64,000 bases of DNA from Planotetraspora thailandica (GCF_016863335.1 NZ_BOOR01000055.1:1-64000); one strand, 5' to 3'. Counted from the first letter of the stretch, positions 35,451 to 44,517 are shown. The notes: a model not told the origin generated them from the letters alone. Program-made: numbers and translations.

Positions 35451-35500
35451 ATCCTACGGTTGTGGCTACAGTGTGCCCAAATCGGGAACAGTGTTCCCAA
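35451..35500. promoter_or_regulatory. divergent promoter and operator, TetR/monooxygenase
   Basis: The perfect dyad GGGAACA-G-TGTTCCC (35484-35498) overlaps a 20-bp-spaced direct repeat ACAGTGTGCCCAA (35468-35480)/ACAGTGTTCCCAA (35488-35500). For the TetR gene a promoter can be read on the minus strand: TTGGGC (35475-35480), an 18-base spacer and TAGGAT (35451-35456). Confidence 0.6.
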
Positions 35501-35512
35501 TGAGGAGGATTC

Positions 35513-36967
35513 ATGCATGAGGTTCTGATCGTCGGCGGTGGCACGGTGGGCCTGAGCGCCGCGGTCTTCCTGGCTCATCACGGCGTTCGCTCGCTCGTTG
35601 TGGAGCGCGAACCCGGGCCGCAGGTGCACCCGAGAGCCACGGGCGTGGGATCGCGCACGATGGAGATCCTGCGAGAGATGGGTCTCGCGGACGCCGTGAA
35701 CGCGGTCGCCGTCGACATGAAGGGCATCTCGCTCGGCAAGGTCACCGTGGAGACGCTGGCGGGGGCCGACTTCACGACGATGAGCCCGAGCGCGCAGGTC
35801 TACCGCGATCCGGACTTCACCCCGGCACGCATGCGCGGCACATGCCCGCAGAACCGGCTCGACGGAGTGCTGCTCGGCGCGGCCCGCGAGCGCGGGGCGA
35901 CCGTCTCCTACGGGACCGAGCTGGTCTCGTTCGAGCAGGACGACGACGGGGTCACCGCCGTGCTGGCCGGCGCCGGGGGCACGCGGACCGTGCGCGCCCG
36001 TTACCTGGTGGCGGCCGACGGCGTGCGTGGCGCCGTGCGCGACGCGCTCGGCATCGGCCTGTCCGGCCCGGGAGTGCTCGGGCCCGGCATCAACAACGTC
36101 CTGTTCCGCGCGGACCTGCGGCATGTCATCGGCGAAACCCGCTTCGCCGTCTGCTCCGTCACCACCCCCGAGGCGCCGGGGACCATCGTGACGATCGACG
36201 GTGAGAAGGAGTGGGTGTTCCATACCAACGCCGACCCCGCGCACGCGCGGGACGTGATCCGGGCGGCGGTGGGCGACCCCGGGCTGGAGGTCGAGATCGT
36301 CAGCGTGCTGCCCTGGCGGGTGCGCGCCCAGATCGCCGACAGGTTCTCCGCCGGGCGCGTCTTCCTCGTCGGGGACGCCGCGCACGCCGTGCCGCCGCTC
36401 GGGGCGTTCGGCATGAACACCGGGGTGGCCGACGCGCACAACCTCGCGTGGAAACTCGCCTACGTGCTGCGGGGCGAGGCCGGCCCCGCGCTCCTCAGCA
36501 CCTACGACGAGGAGCGTCGGCCCGTGGGCGCGCTCGCCATGGAACAGGCTCTGCTGCGCCTGGCCGACCCGCGCCTGCACTGGGACAACGATCCCGCGAT
36601 GGCGGCCGAGCGGGCCAGAGCGGGTGTGGTCAACGCCCCCGTCGTGCAACTCGGCTACCGGTACGGCCAGGCCGTACAGGATCTGCCGTCGGCCGAGGAC
36701 GTGGCCCTCGACCTCGACGGGTCTGTCGGCTCGCGCGTCCCCCACATGTGGGTCGCCGACGGCGTCTCCTCCCTCGACCTGGTCGAGTCGCGGTTCACCG
36801 TCCTGGCGGGCGCGGAGGACACCGCGTGGGCGTCCGCGGGCGCTCGGCTGATCGACGGCTGGCCGTACGGGCCGCTGCTGGTGCGCCCCGACGGCTTCGT
36901 CGCCTGGCGCGGCACCACCCCCGACGACCTCCCGGGCGTGCTGTCCCGTCTGCTCCACACGGCGTGA
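35513..36967 (+). CDS. FAD-dependent aromatic hydroxylase
   Basis: The 484-aa protein is a class A flavin monooxygenase of the PheA/MhpA/rifampicin-monooxygenase group. It has GGGTVGLSAAVFLAHHG (about 8-24), the DG motif (VAADGVRGAVRDAL) and GDAAHAVPPLGAFGMNTGVADAHNLAWKL (about 285-313). The C-terminal thioredoxin-like domain is short. A strong GAGGAGG site precedes the ATG. Substrates could be aromatics or xenobiotic antibiotics; none can be named from sequence. Confidence 0.9.
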   Translation: MHEVLIVGGGTVGLSAAVFLAHHGVRSLVVEREPGPQVHPRATGVGSRTMEILREMGLADAVNAVAVDMKGISLGKVTVETLAGADFTTMSPSAQVYRDPDFTPARMRGTCPQNRLDGVLLGAARERGATVSYGTELVSFEQDDDGVTAVLAGAGGTRTVRARYLVAADGVRGAVRDALGIGLSGPGVLGPGINNVLFRADLRHVIGETRFAVCSVTTPEAPGTIVTIDGEKEWVFHTNADPAHARDVIRAAVGDPGLEVEIVSVLPWRVRAQIADRFSAGRVFLVGDAAHAVPPLGAFGMNTGVADAHNLAWKLAYVLRGEAGPALLSTYDEERRPVGALAMEQALLRLADPRLHWDNDPAMAAERARAGVVNAPVVQLGYRYGQAVQDLPSAEDVALDLDGSVGSRVPHMWVADGVSSLDLVESRFTVLAGAEDTAWASAGARLIDGWPYGPLLVRPDGFVAWRGTTPDDLPGVLSRLLHTA

Positions 36968-37091
36968 ACCCCCCGGGCGTCGGCACGGCTCGCCGTACGG
37001 CAACGCAGAAGTACCGTGGGTGCGCCAGGTTTAATGCCACCGTAATTGCACGCTGCGTGATCGTGAAACAACCGATGGTCAGCCTGGCGTC

Positions 37092-37928
37092 ATGACTCGA
37101 GCACGGGGGGCCGGGCGAGCCCGGTCGGGAACGACGCCGGACGGGCGTCACGTCTCCTCCAGTTGGCGGCGGGAGGCCGTGGAACTGGCGGCGCTGTTCG
37201 TCGCCGTGGGCGTGGCGCACCTTCTCGCGACGATGCTGGGCGACACGGAGCCGGGACCGCTGCTGCTCGTGTCCCTCGGAGTGGCGCTCGTCGCGGGGGC
37301 CGCCGTCCACAAGCGGCTCGCCCACCGGGGCGGAAGCGCGCGCGCTCCACGCGGAACCGCCGACGTCGGAGAGGACAGGCCCATGCGCCTGTGGCGCATC
37401 CGCACCCGCGTGGTCGACCGGCCCGGCCGGCTGGCCGAGCTCGCGGGGGCCTTCGCCCGGCTTCGCTGCAACGTGCTCGCCCTGCACATCGCGGCAACGG
37501 GCAGCAGCGCGATATCGGGATGCGACGCCCTGGACGAGTTCGTCGTCGAGGCGCCCGCGGGCTTCACCGGGCACGACCTGCGGGCGGCCGTCGGCGACGC
37601 CGGAGGGCTCGACATCGTGGTCGTGCGGGCCCAGGTCAAGGATCTCATCGATCCGGGCGTGCAGGCCCTGGTGCTGGCGCACCGCGTCAGCGAAGACCCG
37701 GGCCGGCTGCCCGAGGCGATGGCCGAGCTGCTGCGTGCGCCCGACGTGCAATGGCGCCGCCCGGGCGACACCGTGGACGACGCCGGTGAGCTCGGTACGA
37801 CCCTGGTGGTCTCCGTCCACCCGGAACGCGCCTTGCTGGTGAGCCGTCCCGACCTGCCGTTCACGCCGACGGAGGCGGCCCGGGCGGCGGCCCTGGCCAC
37901 ATCCGTCAGGCAACGGCGTTACTCCTGA
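37092..37928 (+). CDS. membrane protein with ACT-like domain
   Basis: The 278-aa protein has a basic N-terminus, two hydrophobic helices (about 32-50 and 55-72), then an ACT-like domain (about 100-175; RIRTRVVDRPGRLAELAGAFARLRCNVLALHIAATG) of the amino-acid-sensing type, and an unassigned C-terminal part. The two-helix plus ACT layout suggests a membrane-bound metabolite sensor. No ribosome binding site is obvious at 37092, so a later start is possible. Confidence 0.65.
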   Translation: MTRARGAGRARSGTTPDGRHVSSSWRREAVELAALFVAVGVAHLLATMLGDTEPGPLLLVSLGVALVAGAAVHKRLAHRGGSARAPRGTADVGEDRPMRLWRIRTRVVDRPGRLAELAGAFARLRCNVLALHIAATGSSAISGCDALDEFVVEAPAGFTGHDLRAAVGDAGGLDIVVVRAQVKDLIDPGVQALVLAHRVSEDPGRLPEAMAELLRAPDVQWRRPGDTVDDAGELGTTLVVSVHPERALLVSRPDLPFTPTEAARAAALATSVRQRRYS

Positions 37929-37955
37929 AGGCGCCGGCCGGCGGTTCCCCGGCCA

Positions 37956-38591
37956 TCAGGCGAGGGACACGGTGACACCGCCGGAGAACATCGAGTCGTG
38001 CAGCGTGATGGCCTTCAGCTTGAAGTTCTTCGGCACGTCGAACAGCACCAGGCCCTTGACCTCGTTGCCGGGGTTGATGTTCTTCAGGAACGCATTGGAG
38101 TCCTTCAGCCAGATCGCGGCACCGGAGTCGGCGTCATATTCGCGGCCCGCGCTGTCGATGAGCTTCTGGTCCGAATCGCTGAACATCTGCGCCTCGTCGC
38201 CGGTGTTCTTCACGGTCAGGTGGACCACGATGTACTGCCCCTGAGCCTTGGAGACGGTCAGGCCCTCGCCGACCTTGGACAGGCCCTTTTCAACCGTGGT
38301 GACCTTGAAGGAGAACTTGCCGTCCTTCACCACGTCGCCGACGCCGGGCGCCTGCGCCTTGTCCCCGGACCCCTTCGAGGTCTGCGACGTCCCCGCTCCA
38401 GGAGCGGCCGACGTGCTTTCATCGCCGGAACCGCTGACGGCGACCCCGACCACCACCAGGCCGACGAGGACGGCGCCGCCGATGAGCACCGCCTTCAGGC
38501 AGCCGCCGCTCTTCTTCTGCTGCACGATCACGGTCTGCGGATACGGCTGCGCATAGCCCTGGGGGGCGACGTTCTGCGGGTTGTCGTGCAT
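37956..38591 (-). CDS. DUF4352-type membrane-anchored protein
   Basis: The 211-aa protein has a Pro/Gln-rich cytoplasmic stretch (1-25), one membrane helix (about 33-55), a Ser/Thr/Gly linker, and a DUF4352-like immunoglobulin fold (about 90-211; GQYIVVHLTVKNTGDEAQMF). Such domains are exported and often appear beside signalling or secretion genes; the role is unknown. The ATG at 38591 has GGAG 5 bases upstream; 38606 is an alternative. Confidence 0.75.
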   Translation of the reverse strand: MHDNPQNVAPQGYAQPYPQTVIVQQKKSGGCLKAVLIGGAVLVGLVVVGVAVSGSGDESTSAAPGAGTSQTSKGSGDKAQAPGVGDVVKDGKFSFKVTTVEKGLSKVGEGLTVSKAQGQYIVVHLTVKNTGDEAQMFSDSDQKLIDSAGREYDADSGAAIWLKDSNAFLKNINPGNEVKGLVLFDVPKNFKLKAITLHDSMFSGGVTVSLA

Positions 38592-38885
38592 GAGATCTCC
38601 AGTCATCGAGGGGTGAGCCGGTCGAGCGCGCCGACGCGCAACGGCGTGCGTTCCGCGCCCGTCGCGCGGCGCCGTACGACCGGCTCCGTGTAGACGTCCG
38701 GTATTAGAGCAGACTGTGAACTCGGCGCACAAGCTGATTCGCGATGTGGACAATTTCCGGAAAAGTGCCGTAGGTTGCAGCGCATATGTCAGAGCTCTGG
38801 GCTGATCGAACCGGAATCCCTGCCAGACTGGTCCAGAGCCGCGGCCCGTGTACGTCTCCGCCGGGGAATCGGAAAGAGGTGCGTG
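38592..38885. other. divergent intergenic region
   Basis: These 294 bases separate the DUF4352 and methylase-like genes. They are less G/C-rich than the surroundings near 38700-38790. I see no gene and no clear operator. Confidence 0.35.
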
Positions 38886-40718
38886 ATGCACGACGACGCC
38901 ACGGTGGCATCGGGCGACATCGCCCGGCTGGCCGGAGTGGGCCGGGCCGCTGTGAGCAACTGGCGCCGCAGATTTCCGGACTTTCCCGAGCCCGTCGGCG
39001 GCACGTCGTCGAATCCGCTGTTCTCCCTCTCCCAAGTCGAGACGTGGCTGCGCGGCCAGGGAAAGCTGGAGGAGCTGCCCGAGGACGAGCGGGTGTGGCA
39101 GCAGATCCGCAACTCCGCGGACGACCTCCAGCTCGCCTCCCTGGTGAGCTCGGTCGCGGCGTCGCTCGTCGGCGCAGGCCAGGAGCCGCCGCAGCCTGAG
39201 CTCGCGGGCGCGCACGTCCCCGGCCCCCTGCTGGAGAGCGCCACCGGGCTGGCGGCCGCGAGCGGCGTCGGCGACACGGTGGAGTTCCTCTTCCGGCGCT
39301 ACGTGCAGACGCACTCGCGGCGCGTGCAGGTGGTCGGCTCCGACGTCGCCGCATTGATGGCGAGCCTGCTCGGGCCCTGCGAAACGGTCCTCGACCCCCT
39401 GTGCGGCTTCGGAACGTTGCTGCTGGCCGCCGTGTCGCCGGACGGTCCACGGCCCCGCCGGGTGTTCGGGCAGGAACGCGACGCCGCCATGGCCAGGTTC
39501 GCCGCCGCCCGCCTCGCCGCCCGGGGTGCCGAGGCGGACATCCGCGCCGGCGACGCACTGCTCGGCGACGCCTTCCCCGGCGTCGAAGTGGATGCGGCGC
39601 TGTGCGTGCCCCCGGTCAACGAGCGGGGCTGGGGTTATGACGTGCTGACCAACGATCCACGCTGGCAGTACGGCCTGCCGCCACGAGGGGAGTCGGAACT
39701 GCCGTGGGTGCAGCACTGCCTGGCCCGCGTGCGGCCGGGCGGGCATGTGGTCGTCCTCATGCCGCCTGCCGCGGCGAGCAGGCGCTCGGGGCGGCGAATC
39801 CGGTCGCAACTCCTGCGGACGGGGACCGTTCAGGCGGTGGTGGGTCTCCCCGCGGGGTCGGCCCCGCAGTCGACCCTGCCACCGCACCTGTGGCTCCTGC
39901 GCCGCCCGGATGAAAAGGGCGTCGTCCCCACACATGTCCTGATGGCCGACGGCCCGATCGAGTCGTTCGCCGACGGCCTGGAGGCGGCCGGCCGGGCTGT
40001 GCCGATCATGGATCTGCTGGACGACGAAGTGGATCTCACGCCGTCCCGCTATCTCCCCAAGGCGCCCTCCGTACGGATGGGAGACCTGACGAAGTCACGC
40101 GATGACCTGAACGAGCGGGCCTCAGGCTTGACCCGCCTGCTACCGGCCGTCCGGAGCGAGACGCGCGAACTGACCATGACCACATTGGGAGAGCTGGCGC
40201 GGGCGGGAACCGTTCACCTCGAGCAGACTCCCATGCGGATGCAGACCGATGCGGGAGAGGCACCGTTGCTCACCGCCAAGGATGTGGCGATGGGCCGCGG
40301 GCCGACGGGCCGGGGGGAGGCGAGGCCGGAGGCGGTCGTCGCCCACGCCGGCGACATCGTGGTGCCCGCGGTCACCCACGACGTGAGCGCGCGGGTGGTG
40401 ACGGACACGGTGCTGCTCGGCCCCCATCTGTTCGTGATCCGGGTGGACACGGAGATCCTCGACCCGCACTTCGTCGCGGGCTTCCTGCGCGTCTCGGCCG
40501 AGCAGGCGGCCACCACGTCGTCCGGGACGTACCGGGTGGACGTGCGGCGTGCCCAGTTGCCCCGCCTGCCGATCGCCGAACAACGGCGGTACGGCGACGC
40601 CTTCCGCAGGATCGCCGAGTTCGAGAACGTGGCACGCGACATCGCGGAGATGGGCGGCCTGCTCGCGGCGAACATGCTGCACGGGCTGATCGACGGCGCG
40701 CTCCAGCCGGACGGCTAG
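38886..40718 (+). CDS. orphan N6-adenine methylase-like protein fused to a specificity-like domain
   Basis: The 610-aa protein has three parts: a MerR/AlpA-like DNA-binding helix-turn-helix (about 8-60; IARLAGVGRAAVSNWRRRFPDFPEPV), a HsdM-like methyltransferase (about 130-400) and an HsdS-like target-recognition half (about 440-605). SAM motif I is intact (DPLCGFGT, 170-177). The catalytic motif IV, normally NPPF or NPPY, reads VPPV (241-244) before NERGWGYD. Loss of the Asn suggests it binds DNA or SAM without methylating. No restriction subunit is present. GAGGTG precedes the ATG. Its stop overlaps that of a convergent protein kinase gene. Confidence 0.82.
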   Translation: MHDDATVASGDIARLAGVGRAAVSNWRRRFPDFPEPVGGTSSNPLFSLSQVETWLRGQGKLEELPEDERVWQQIRNSADDLQLASLVSSVAASLVGAGQEPPQPELAGAHVPGPLLESATGLAAASGVGDTVEFLFRRYVQTHSRRVQVVGSDVAALMASLLGPCETVLDPLCGFGTLLLAAVSPDGPRPRRVFGQERDAAMARFAAARLAARGAEADIRAGDALLGDAFPGVEVDAALCVPPVNERGWGYDVLTNDPRWQYGLPPRGESELPWVQHCLARVRPGGHVVVLMPPAAASRRSGRRIRSQLLRTGTVQAVVGLPAGSAPQSTLPPHLWLLRRPDEKGVVPTHVLMADGPIESFADGLEAAGRAVPIMDLLDDEVDLTPSRYLPKAPSVRMGDLTKSRDDLNERASGLTRLLPAVRSETRELTMTTLGELARAGTVHLEQTPMRMQTDAGEAPLLTAKDVAMGRGPTGRGEARPEAVVAHAGDIVVPAVTHDVSARVVTDTVLLGPHLFVIRVDTEILDPHFVAGFLRVSAEQAATTSSGTYRVDVRRAQLPRLPIAEQRRYGDAFRRIAEFENVARDIAEMGGLLAANMLHGLIDGALQPDG

Positions 40719-42022
40719 CGGGCGATGGCCAGCATGAGCTGGGCGGCGGTCGGCCGGCGCTGCGGATCCTTGTCCAGGCAGGCGGCCACCGGATCGCGCA
40801 GCGACGGCGGCAGTGGCAGCAGCGCGGGCTGCTGGTGAAGGACCGCCTGGAAGACCTGGAAAGCCGTGGCGCCGTTGAAGGCGAGCAGGCCGGTAGCCCC
40901 GTAGAACATGGTCGAGGCCCAGCTGAAGATGTCCGACTGCGGGCCGACCGGCAGACCGGAGACCTGCTCAGGCGACATGAACGCGGGTGTTCCCTTGACA
41001 CCGCCCGAGGTCATGGTGACCTGATCCAGCGCCTTGGCGATGCCGAAGTCGATGACCCTGGGCCCGTCTGAGCCGATCAGCACGTTGGCGGGCTTGAAGT
41101 CGCGGTGCACGATTCCGGCGGAGTGGATGGCGTTGAGCGCCGCAGAGGTCGCGATGGCGAGCCGGATCAGGGCATCGCCGCTGAGCGGGCCCTCCTCCCG
41201 GACGAGCCGGTCCAGGGAACGCCCCGCGACGTATTCGCTCACGATGTAGGCCGTGTCGCCGTCGACGCCCACGTCGACGACCCGCGCCGTCGAGAACGCC
41301 GGCACCCGCTGCGCCGCGGCCACCTCACGCATGAAGGCGTCACGTTCCTGCGTGCCCCCGCGGAACCGCTCGTGCAGCACCTTGACGGCGACATGTGCCC
41401 CGTCCGGTGCGATGCCCATGTGCACCGCGCCCTGCCCTCCTTCGCCGAGTTTGTGCAGAAGGGTGTAGGCGCCGAGCCTCTGCGGCTGACCGGTGTGGTG
41501 AGTGACCGGCGAGGCGGGCGCGCCCCAGGGATTCCAGGAGGAACTCGCAGCGGGCATGGACGGGTTCGGCGGCACAGCCGCGCCTCCGTACGGGGTGGGC
41601 ACGGTTCCGGAGGGCGCCGGCGAGGGCGCCGTGCCCGGCCACACCGGCGCCGGCGGAACGGTCGCACGAGGCTCGAACACTCGTCTCCGCAGGACGAACG
41701 CATGGGTGGTGCCACCACCCCAGGCCCCCAGGATCCAGATCCACATCGCAACGTTGTACTGCGCGCTGTCCGTGGGCAGCGCCGGAGTGTCGACAGCGGA
41801 CAGGTAGGCGACGAACGCGGCGAGATAGGAGCCGGCCGCGATGCCTTGCTTCCGGCTCCTCAGCCGGATGGCTGCCGACCCGATGACGAACGAGGTCAGG
41901 AAGCCCAGGGAGAAGAAGGGAACGAGTGCCCACAGGACGCCCAGCGTCACACGCACGGGCGATTGGCGGGCAACCGGTTGCGCGTCGTAACGCCGGGCAC
42001 GGACCGCGTCCTCAGTAGGCAT
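40715..42022 (-). CDS. Ser/Thr protein kinase with N-terminal membrane domain
   Basis: The 435-aa protein has three to four hydrophobic segments in residues about 20-110, a Pro/Ala/Ser-rich linker (about 115-165) and a C-terminal Hanks kinase domain (about 170-435). The kinase has GEGGQGAVHMG, the VAVKVL lysine, HRDFKPANVL, DFGIAKAL and GTPAFMSPEQ. Most bacterial PknB-type kinases have the kinase first and the membrane helix after; here the order is reversed. The ATG at 42067 would add 15 residues. It faces a methylase-like gene and is divergent from a second kinase. Confidence 0.85.
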   Translation of the reverse strand: MPTEDAVRARRYDAQPVARQSPVRVTLGVLWALVPFFSLGFLTSFVIGSAAIRLRSRKQGIAAGSYLAAFVAYLSAVDTPALPTDSAQYNVAMWIWILGAWGGGTTHAFVLRRRVFEPRATVPPAPVWPGTAPSPAPSGTVPTPYGGAAVPPNPSMPAASSSWNPWGAPASPVTHHTGQPQRLGAYTLLHKLGEGGQGAVHMGIAPDGAHVAVKVLHERFRGGTQERDAFMREVAAAQRVPAFSTARVVDVGVDGDTAYIVSEYVAGRSLDRLVREEGPLSGDALIRLAIATSAALNAIHSAGIVHRDFKPANVLIGSDGPRVIDFGIAKALDQVTMTSGGVKGTPAFMSPEQVSGLPVGPQSDIFSWASTMFYGATGLLAFNGATAFQVFQAVLHQQPALLPLPPSLRDPVAACLDKDPQRRPTAAQLMLAIAR

Positions 42023-42125
42023 GGTGCGAATTCTAAGGATGCGCACGTTTGTGGGGGACCGCTCCATTCATTGGTGATCCGGTAATTTCTCCGGTGGGCG
42101 TGAGGGTTCACGGAAGGCGGCCGGA

Positions 42126-43676
42126 TTGAGCAGGCGGACCATCGACGGTCGTTACGAGCTGGACCCCCTTTCCCGGCGCGGGGGAGGCATGGGGGAGGTC
42201 TGGTTCGGCTACGACAAGCGTCTCGACCGGCCCGTCGCGATCAAATTCATCCGGGTGGACCGGCAGCCTGACGGAAAACCGGACAAAGAGCTCACACAGC
42301 GCTTCGTCCGCGAGTCCCGGGTAACGGCACGGCTCGAACATCCCGGAGTCCCCGCCGTCTATGACTGCGGCACGCATGGTGACGAGATTTACCTGGTCAT
42401 GCAGCAGGTCGCCGGTTGCTCGGTCGCCACTTTGCTGGACGAGACGGAGATCCCGGTCGCCTGGGCCGCGGCGATCGCCGCCCAAACCTGCTCGGTGCTC
42501 GCCGTCGCCCATGCCAACTCGCTGGTCCACCGGGATCTCAAGCCCAGCAATCTCATGGTGAGCCCTGACGGAACGGTCAAGGTTCTGGACTTCGGAATCG
42601 CAGCCGCCCTTTCCCCGACGGCGACGAAGCTGACCCGGACGGGTGTCGCGATCGGCACACCGGAATACATGTCGCCGGAACAGGCGACGGCGGGCTCTGC
42701 CAGTCCGCAAAGCGACCTGTACTCCCTCGGCGTCGTCCTGGACGAGATGCTCTCGGGGGAGAACCAGTTCTCCGGGCCCACGCCGCTCGCGTCCATGCAC
42801 AACCACATGGGCCGGGCCCCGCGCCCGTTGCGGCATCGGCGAAGGGAGGTGCCTGAGGGCCTGGAGCGGCTGGTCCTCTGGCTGCTGGAGAAGTCGCCGG
42901 ACAAGCGGCCGCCGTCGGCCGCCGTGGTCTACGAACGGTTGCTGGATTTCTGCCGGCAACTGCCGGCGTTCCCCGGATATGTGGACGTGGCTTCGCTTCA
43001 CCCGGTCCGGATGTACGCGAGCGTCGTGGGCAGAATCGCCGCGCCCGCCCAGACGACGAGTTACGTCGCGCCGGTGATCACCCGGCCCGCCCGCCAGGCC
43101 GCGGCGCATGAACCGTTCCGGCCCAGCGACGTCGCCCTCGCCCGCAAGGACGCTCACGCGCTCAAGGTGCAGTCCCGGTTCACGCAGGCCGCCGAGGTCC
43201 TCGCCGCGTTCGTCGAGCCCGCGGCGCGTGCGCTCGGGACGGCCGCCCCCGACGTGATGGCGCTGCGGATCGAGCTTGCCGACGTCCTGTTCCTCGCGGG
43301 CGACTACCGCCGGGCTGCTCCCGAGTTCGCCGCGCTCGCCGCCGACCTGACCGAACGGGACGGGCCCGGCGGCGACCTGGTCCTGCGTTTCCGGCTCATG
43401 GAGGCGAACTGCCACGCCGCGGCCGGTGAGACCACGCTGGCACTGACGCGGCTCGGCCGGCTTCTCGACGACGAACGGCGCTTCGGCGTGGACGAGGACC
43501 AGGTGCTGGACCTGCGGCGCCAGATCGGGCTGCTCGAACTCGGCGCGGGGGACCGCGTCCGGGCGAGGAAGACGTTGAGCGACCTGCTGCCGGATCTGGA
43601 GCGTCGGTACGGCCCCCGCCATCCGAGCGTGCTCAATGTGCGGGAAATCCTGAGCGGCCTGGACGGGGAGCGCTGA
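42126..43676 (+). CDS. Ser/Thr protein kinase with C-terminal TPR-like region
   Basis: The 516-aa protein is soluble. The kinase domain (about 5-265) shows RRGGGMGEVWFGYD, the VAIKFI lysine, HRDLKPSNLM, DFGIAAAL and GTPEYMSPEQA. The C-terminal half (about 325-510) is helical with paired repeats such as LADVLFLAGDYRRAAPEFAALAADL, typical of TPR-containing actinobacterial kinases. The start is a TTG at 42126 with GGAAGG upstream. A 103-bp gap separates it from the divergent membrane kinase. Substrates are unknown. Confidence 0.85.
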   Translation: MSRRTIDGRYELDPLSRRGGGMGEVWFGYDKRLDRPVAIKFIRVDRQPDGKPDKELTQRFVRESRVTARLEHPGVPAVYDCGTHGDEIYLVMQQVAGCSVATLLDETEIPVAWAAAIAAQTCSVLAVAHANSLVHRDLKPSNLMVSPDGTVKVLDFGIAAALSPTATKLTRTGVAIGTPEYMSPEQATAGSASPQSDLYSLGVVLDEMLSGENQFSGPTPLASMHNHMGRAPRPLRHRRREVPEGLERLVLWLLEKSPDKRPPSAAVVYERLLDFCRQLPAFPGYVDVASLHPVRMYASVVGRIAAPAQTTSYVAPVITRPARQAAAHEPFRPSDVALARKDAHALKVQSRFTQAAEVLAAFVEPAARALGTAAPDVMALRIELADVLFLAGDYRRAAPEFAALAADLTERDGPGGDLVLRFRLMEANCHAAAGETTLALTRLGRLLDDERRFGVDEDQVLDLRRQIGLLELGAGDRVRARKTLSDLLPDLERRYGPRHPSVLNVREILSGLDGER

Positions 43677-43763
43677 CACGGCCAGGCTCGGCGTCGAACG
43701 GGCACGGGCCGCGAGGCCGGTGAGTTTCGTCGGCCTGCCGTACGGCAGGTCCGGTGCGGGGTG

Positions 43764-44297
43764 TCAGTCCTTCAGGTCGAGGGACTCGACGACCTGGCAG
43801 GGGTTCTCGGGCGACTTGGAGTGGGAGAGGCCGTTCGCGGCCTGGCACAGCCCGCGGAGAACCTGCTCGGACTGTTCGGCGTTGAGCGCGCCGAGCACGT
43901 GGTGCTCGACCTGACGGACACCTTCGGAGAGCTGGTTCAGCAGCTTCCTGCCCTTGGGCGTCAGGGTGACGCGCCGTGAACGCCGGTCGACGGGGTCGGG
44001 CTGGCGGGACACGAGCCGCAGCGCCTCGAGGTCGTCGAGCAGGTAGGTCATCGCGGTGCGGTCGATGCCGAGATGCTCGGCCATCTGCGCCTGATTGTGG
44101 CATTTGCCGGAGTCGGCGAGCGAGAGTACCTGGTAGCTGCGGGGGCCGCCCGGCAGCTCCGCGACGACGTTCTCGATCCCCTTGAGGTAAGCGCGCAACA
44201 ACGTCCCGAGCGCCCATCCGAGGTTCTGGTCGAAACCTGCGGGCGCTCGCGTGTCTTCTGCCGTCTCACCTGCCATCTCGCCCGAGTTTAGCTTCAT
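43764..44297 (-). CDS. MarR-family regulator
   Basis: The 177-aa protein has the MarR winged helix (about 55-120; QAQMAEHLGIDRTAMTYLLDDLEALRLV and the wing DPVDRRSRRVTLTPKGR). It is divergent from an azoreductase gene with two strong inverted repeats between, a pattern known for redox- or quinone-sensing MarR proteins. No obvious redox Cys lies in the wing; one Cys occurs near residue 65 and others near the C-terminus. An ATG at 44276 is an alternative start. Confidence 0.85.
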   Translation of the reverse strand: MKLNSGEMAGETAEDTRAPAGFDQNLGWALGTLLRAYLKGIENVVAELPGGPRSYQVLSLADSGKCHNQAQMAEHLGIDRTAMTYLLDDLEALRLVSRQPDPVDRRSRRVTLTPKGRKLLNQLSEGVRQVEHHVLGALNAEQSEQVLRGLCQAANGLSHSKSPENPCQVVESLDLKD

Positions 44298-44374
44298 CTG
44301 ACGCCCACATGCTCTGCCCGGCAGACGCTATCACCGGGAGGCAGCCTCCCTGATCTCGGCTGTCGGCATGTCGA

Positions 44375-44479
44375 ATGGTCTGAGATTCAGACTATCTGAA
44401 AATACGACGCATTGCACTGGCGCTCCCGCCTGGATCCATCGTATGGTCTGCTCATGAGATGTTCTGAAAATCAGACCAT
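44375..44479. promoter_or_regulatory. MarR operators upstream of the azoreductase
   Basis: GTCTGA-GAT-TCAGAC (44378-44392) forms a tight dyad. ATGGTCTG (44443-44450) and CAGACCAT (44472-44479) form a second dyad with 21 bases between. Both use the same TGGTCTGA core. Confidence 0.6.
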
Positions 44480-44517
44480 CTAGTTAAGTCACCACTTTCC
44501 TGATCGAGGAGATCCAC

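Noticed and set aside
35429-37003. N-terminal extension of the TetR gene to 37003
   Set aside because: It is antisense to the aromatic hydroxylase gene and crosses the divergent promoter region.
38886-40718. Complete type I restriction-modification system
   Set aside because: No HsdR-type nuclease or helicase is in the neighbourhood and the catalytic methylase motif is altered.
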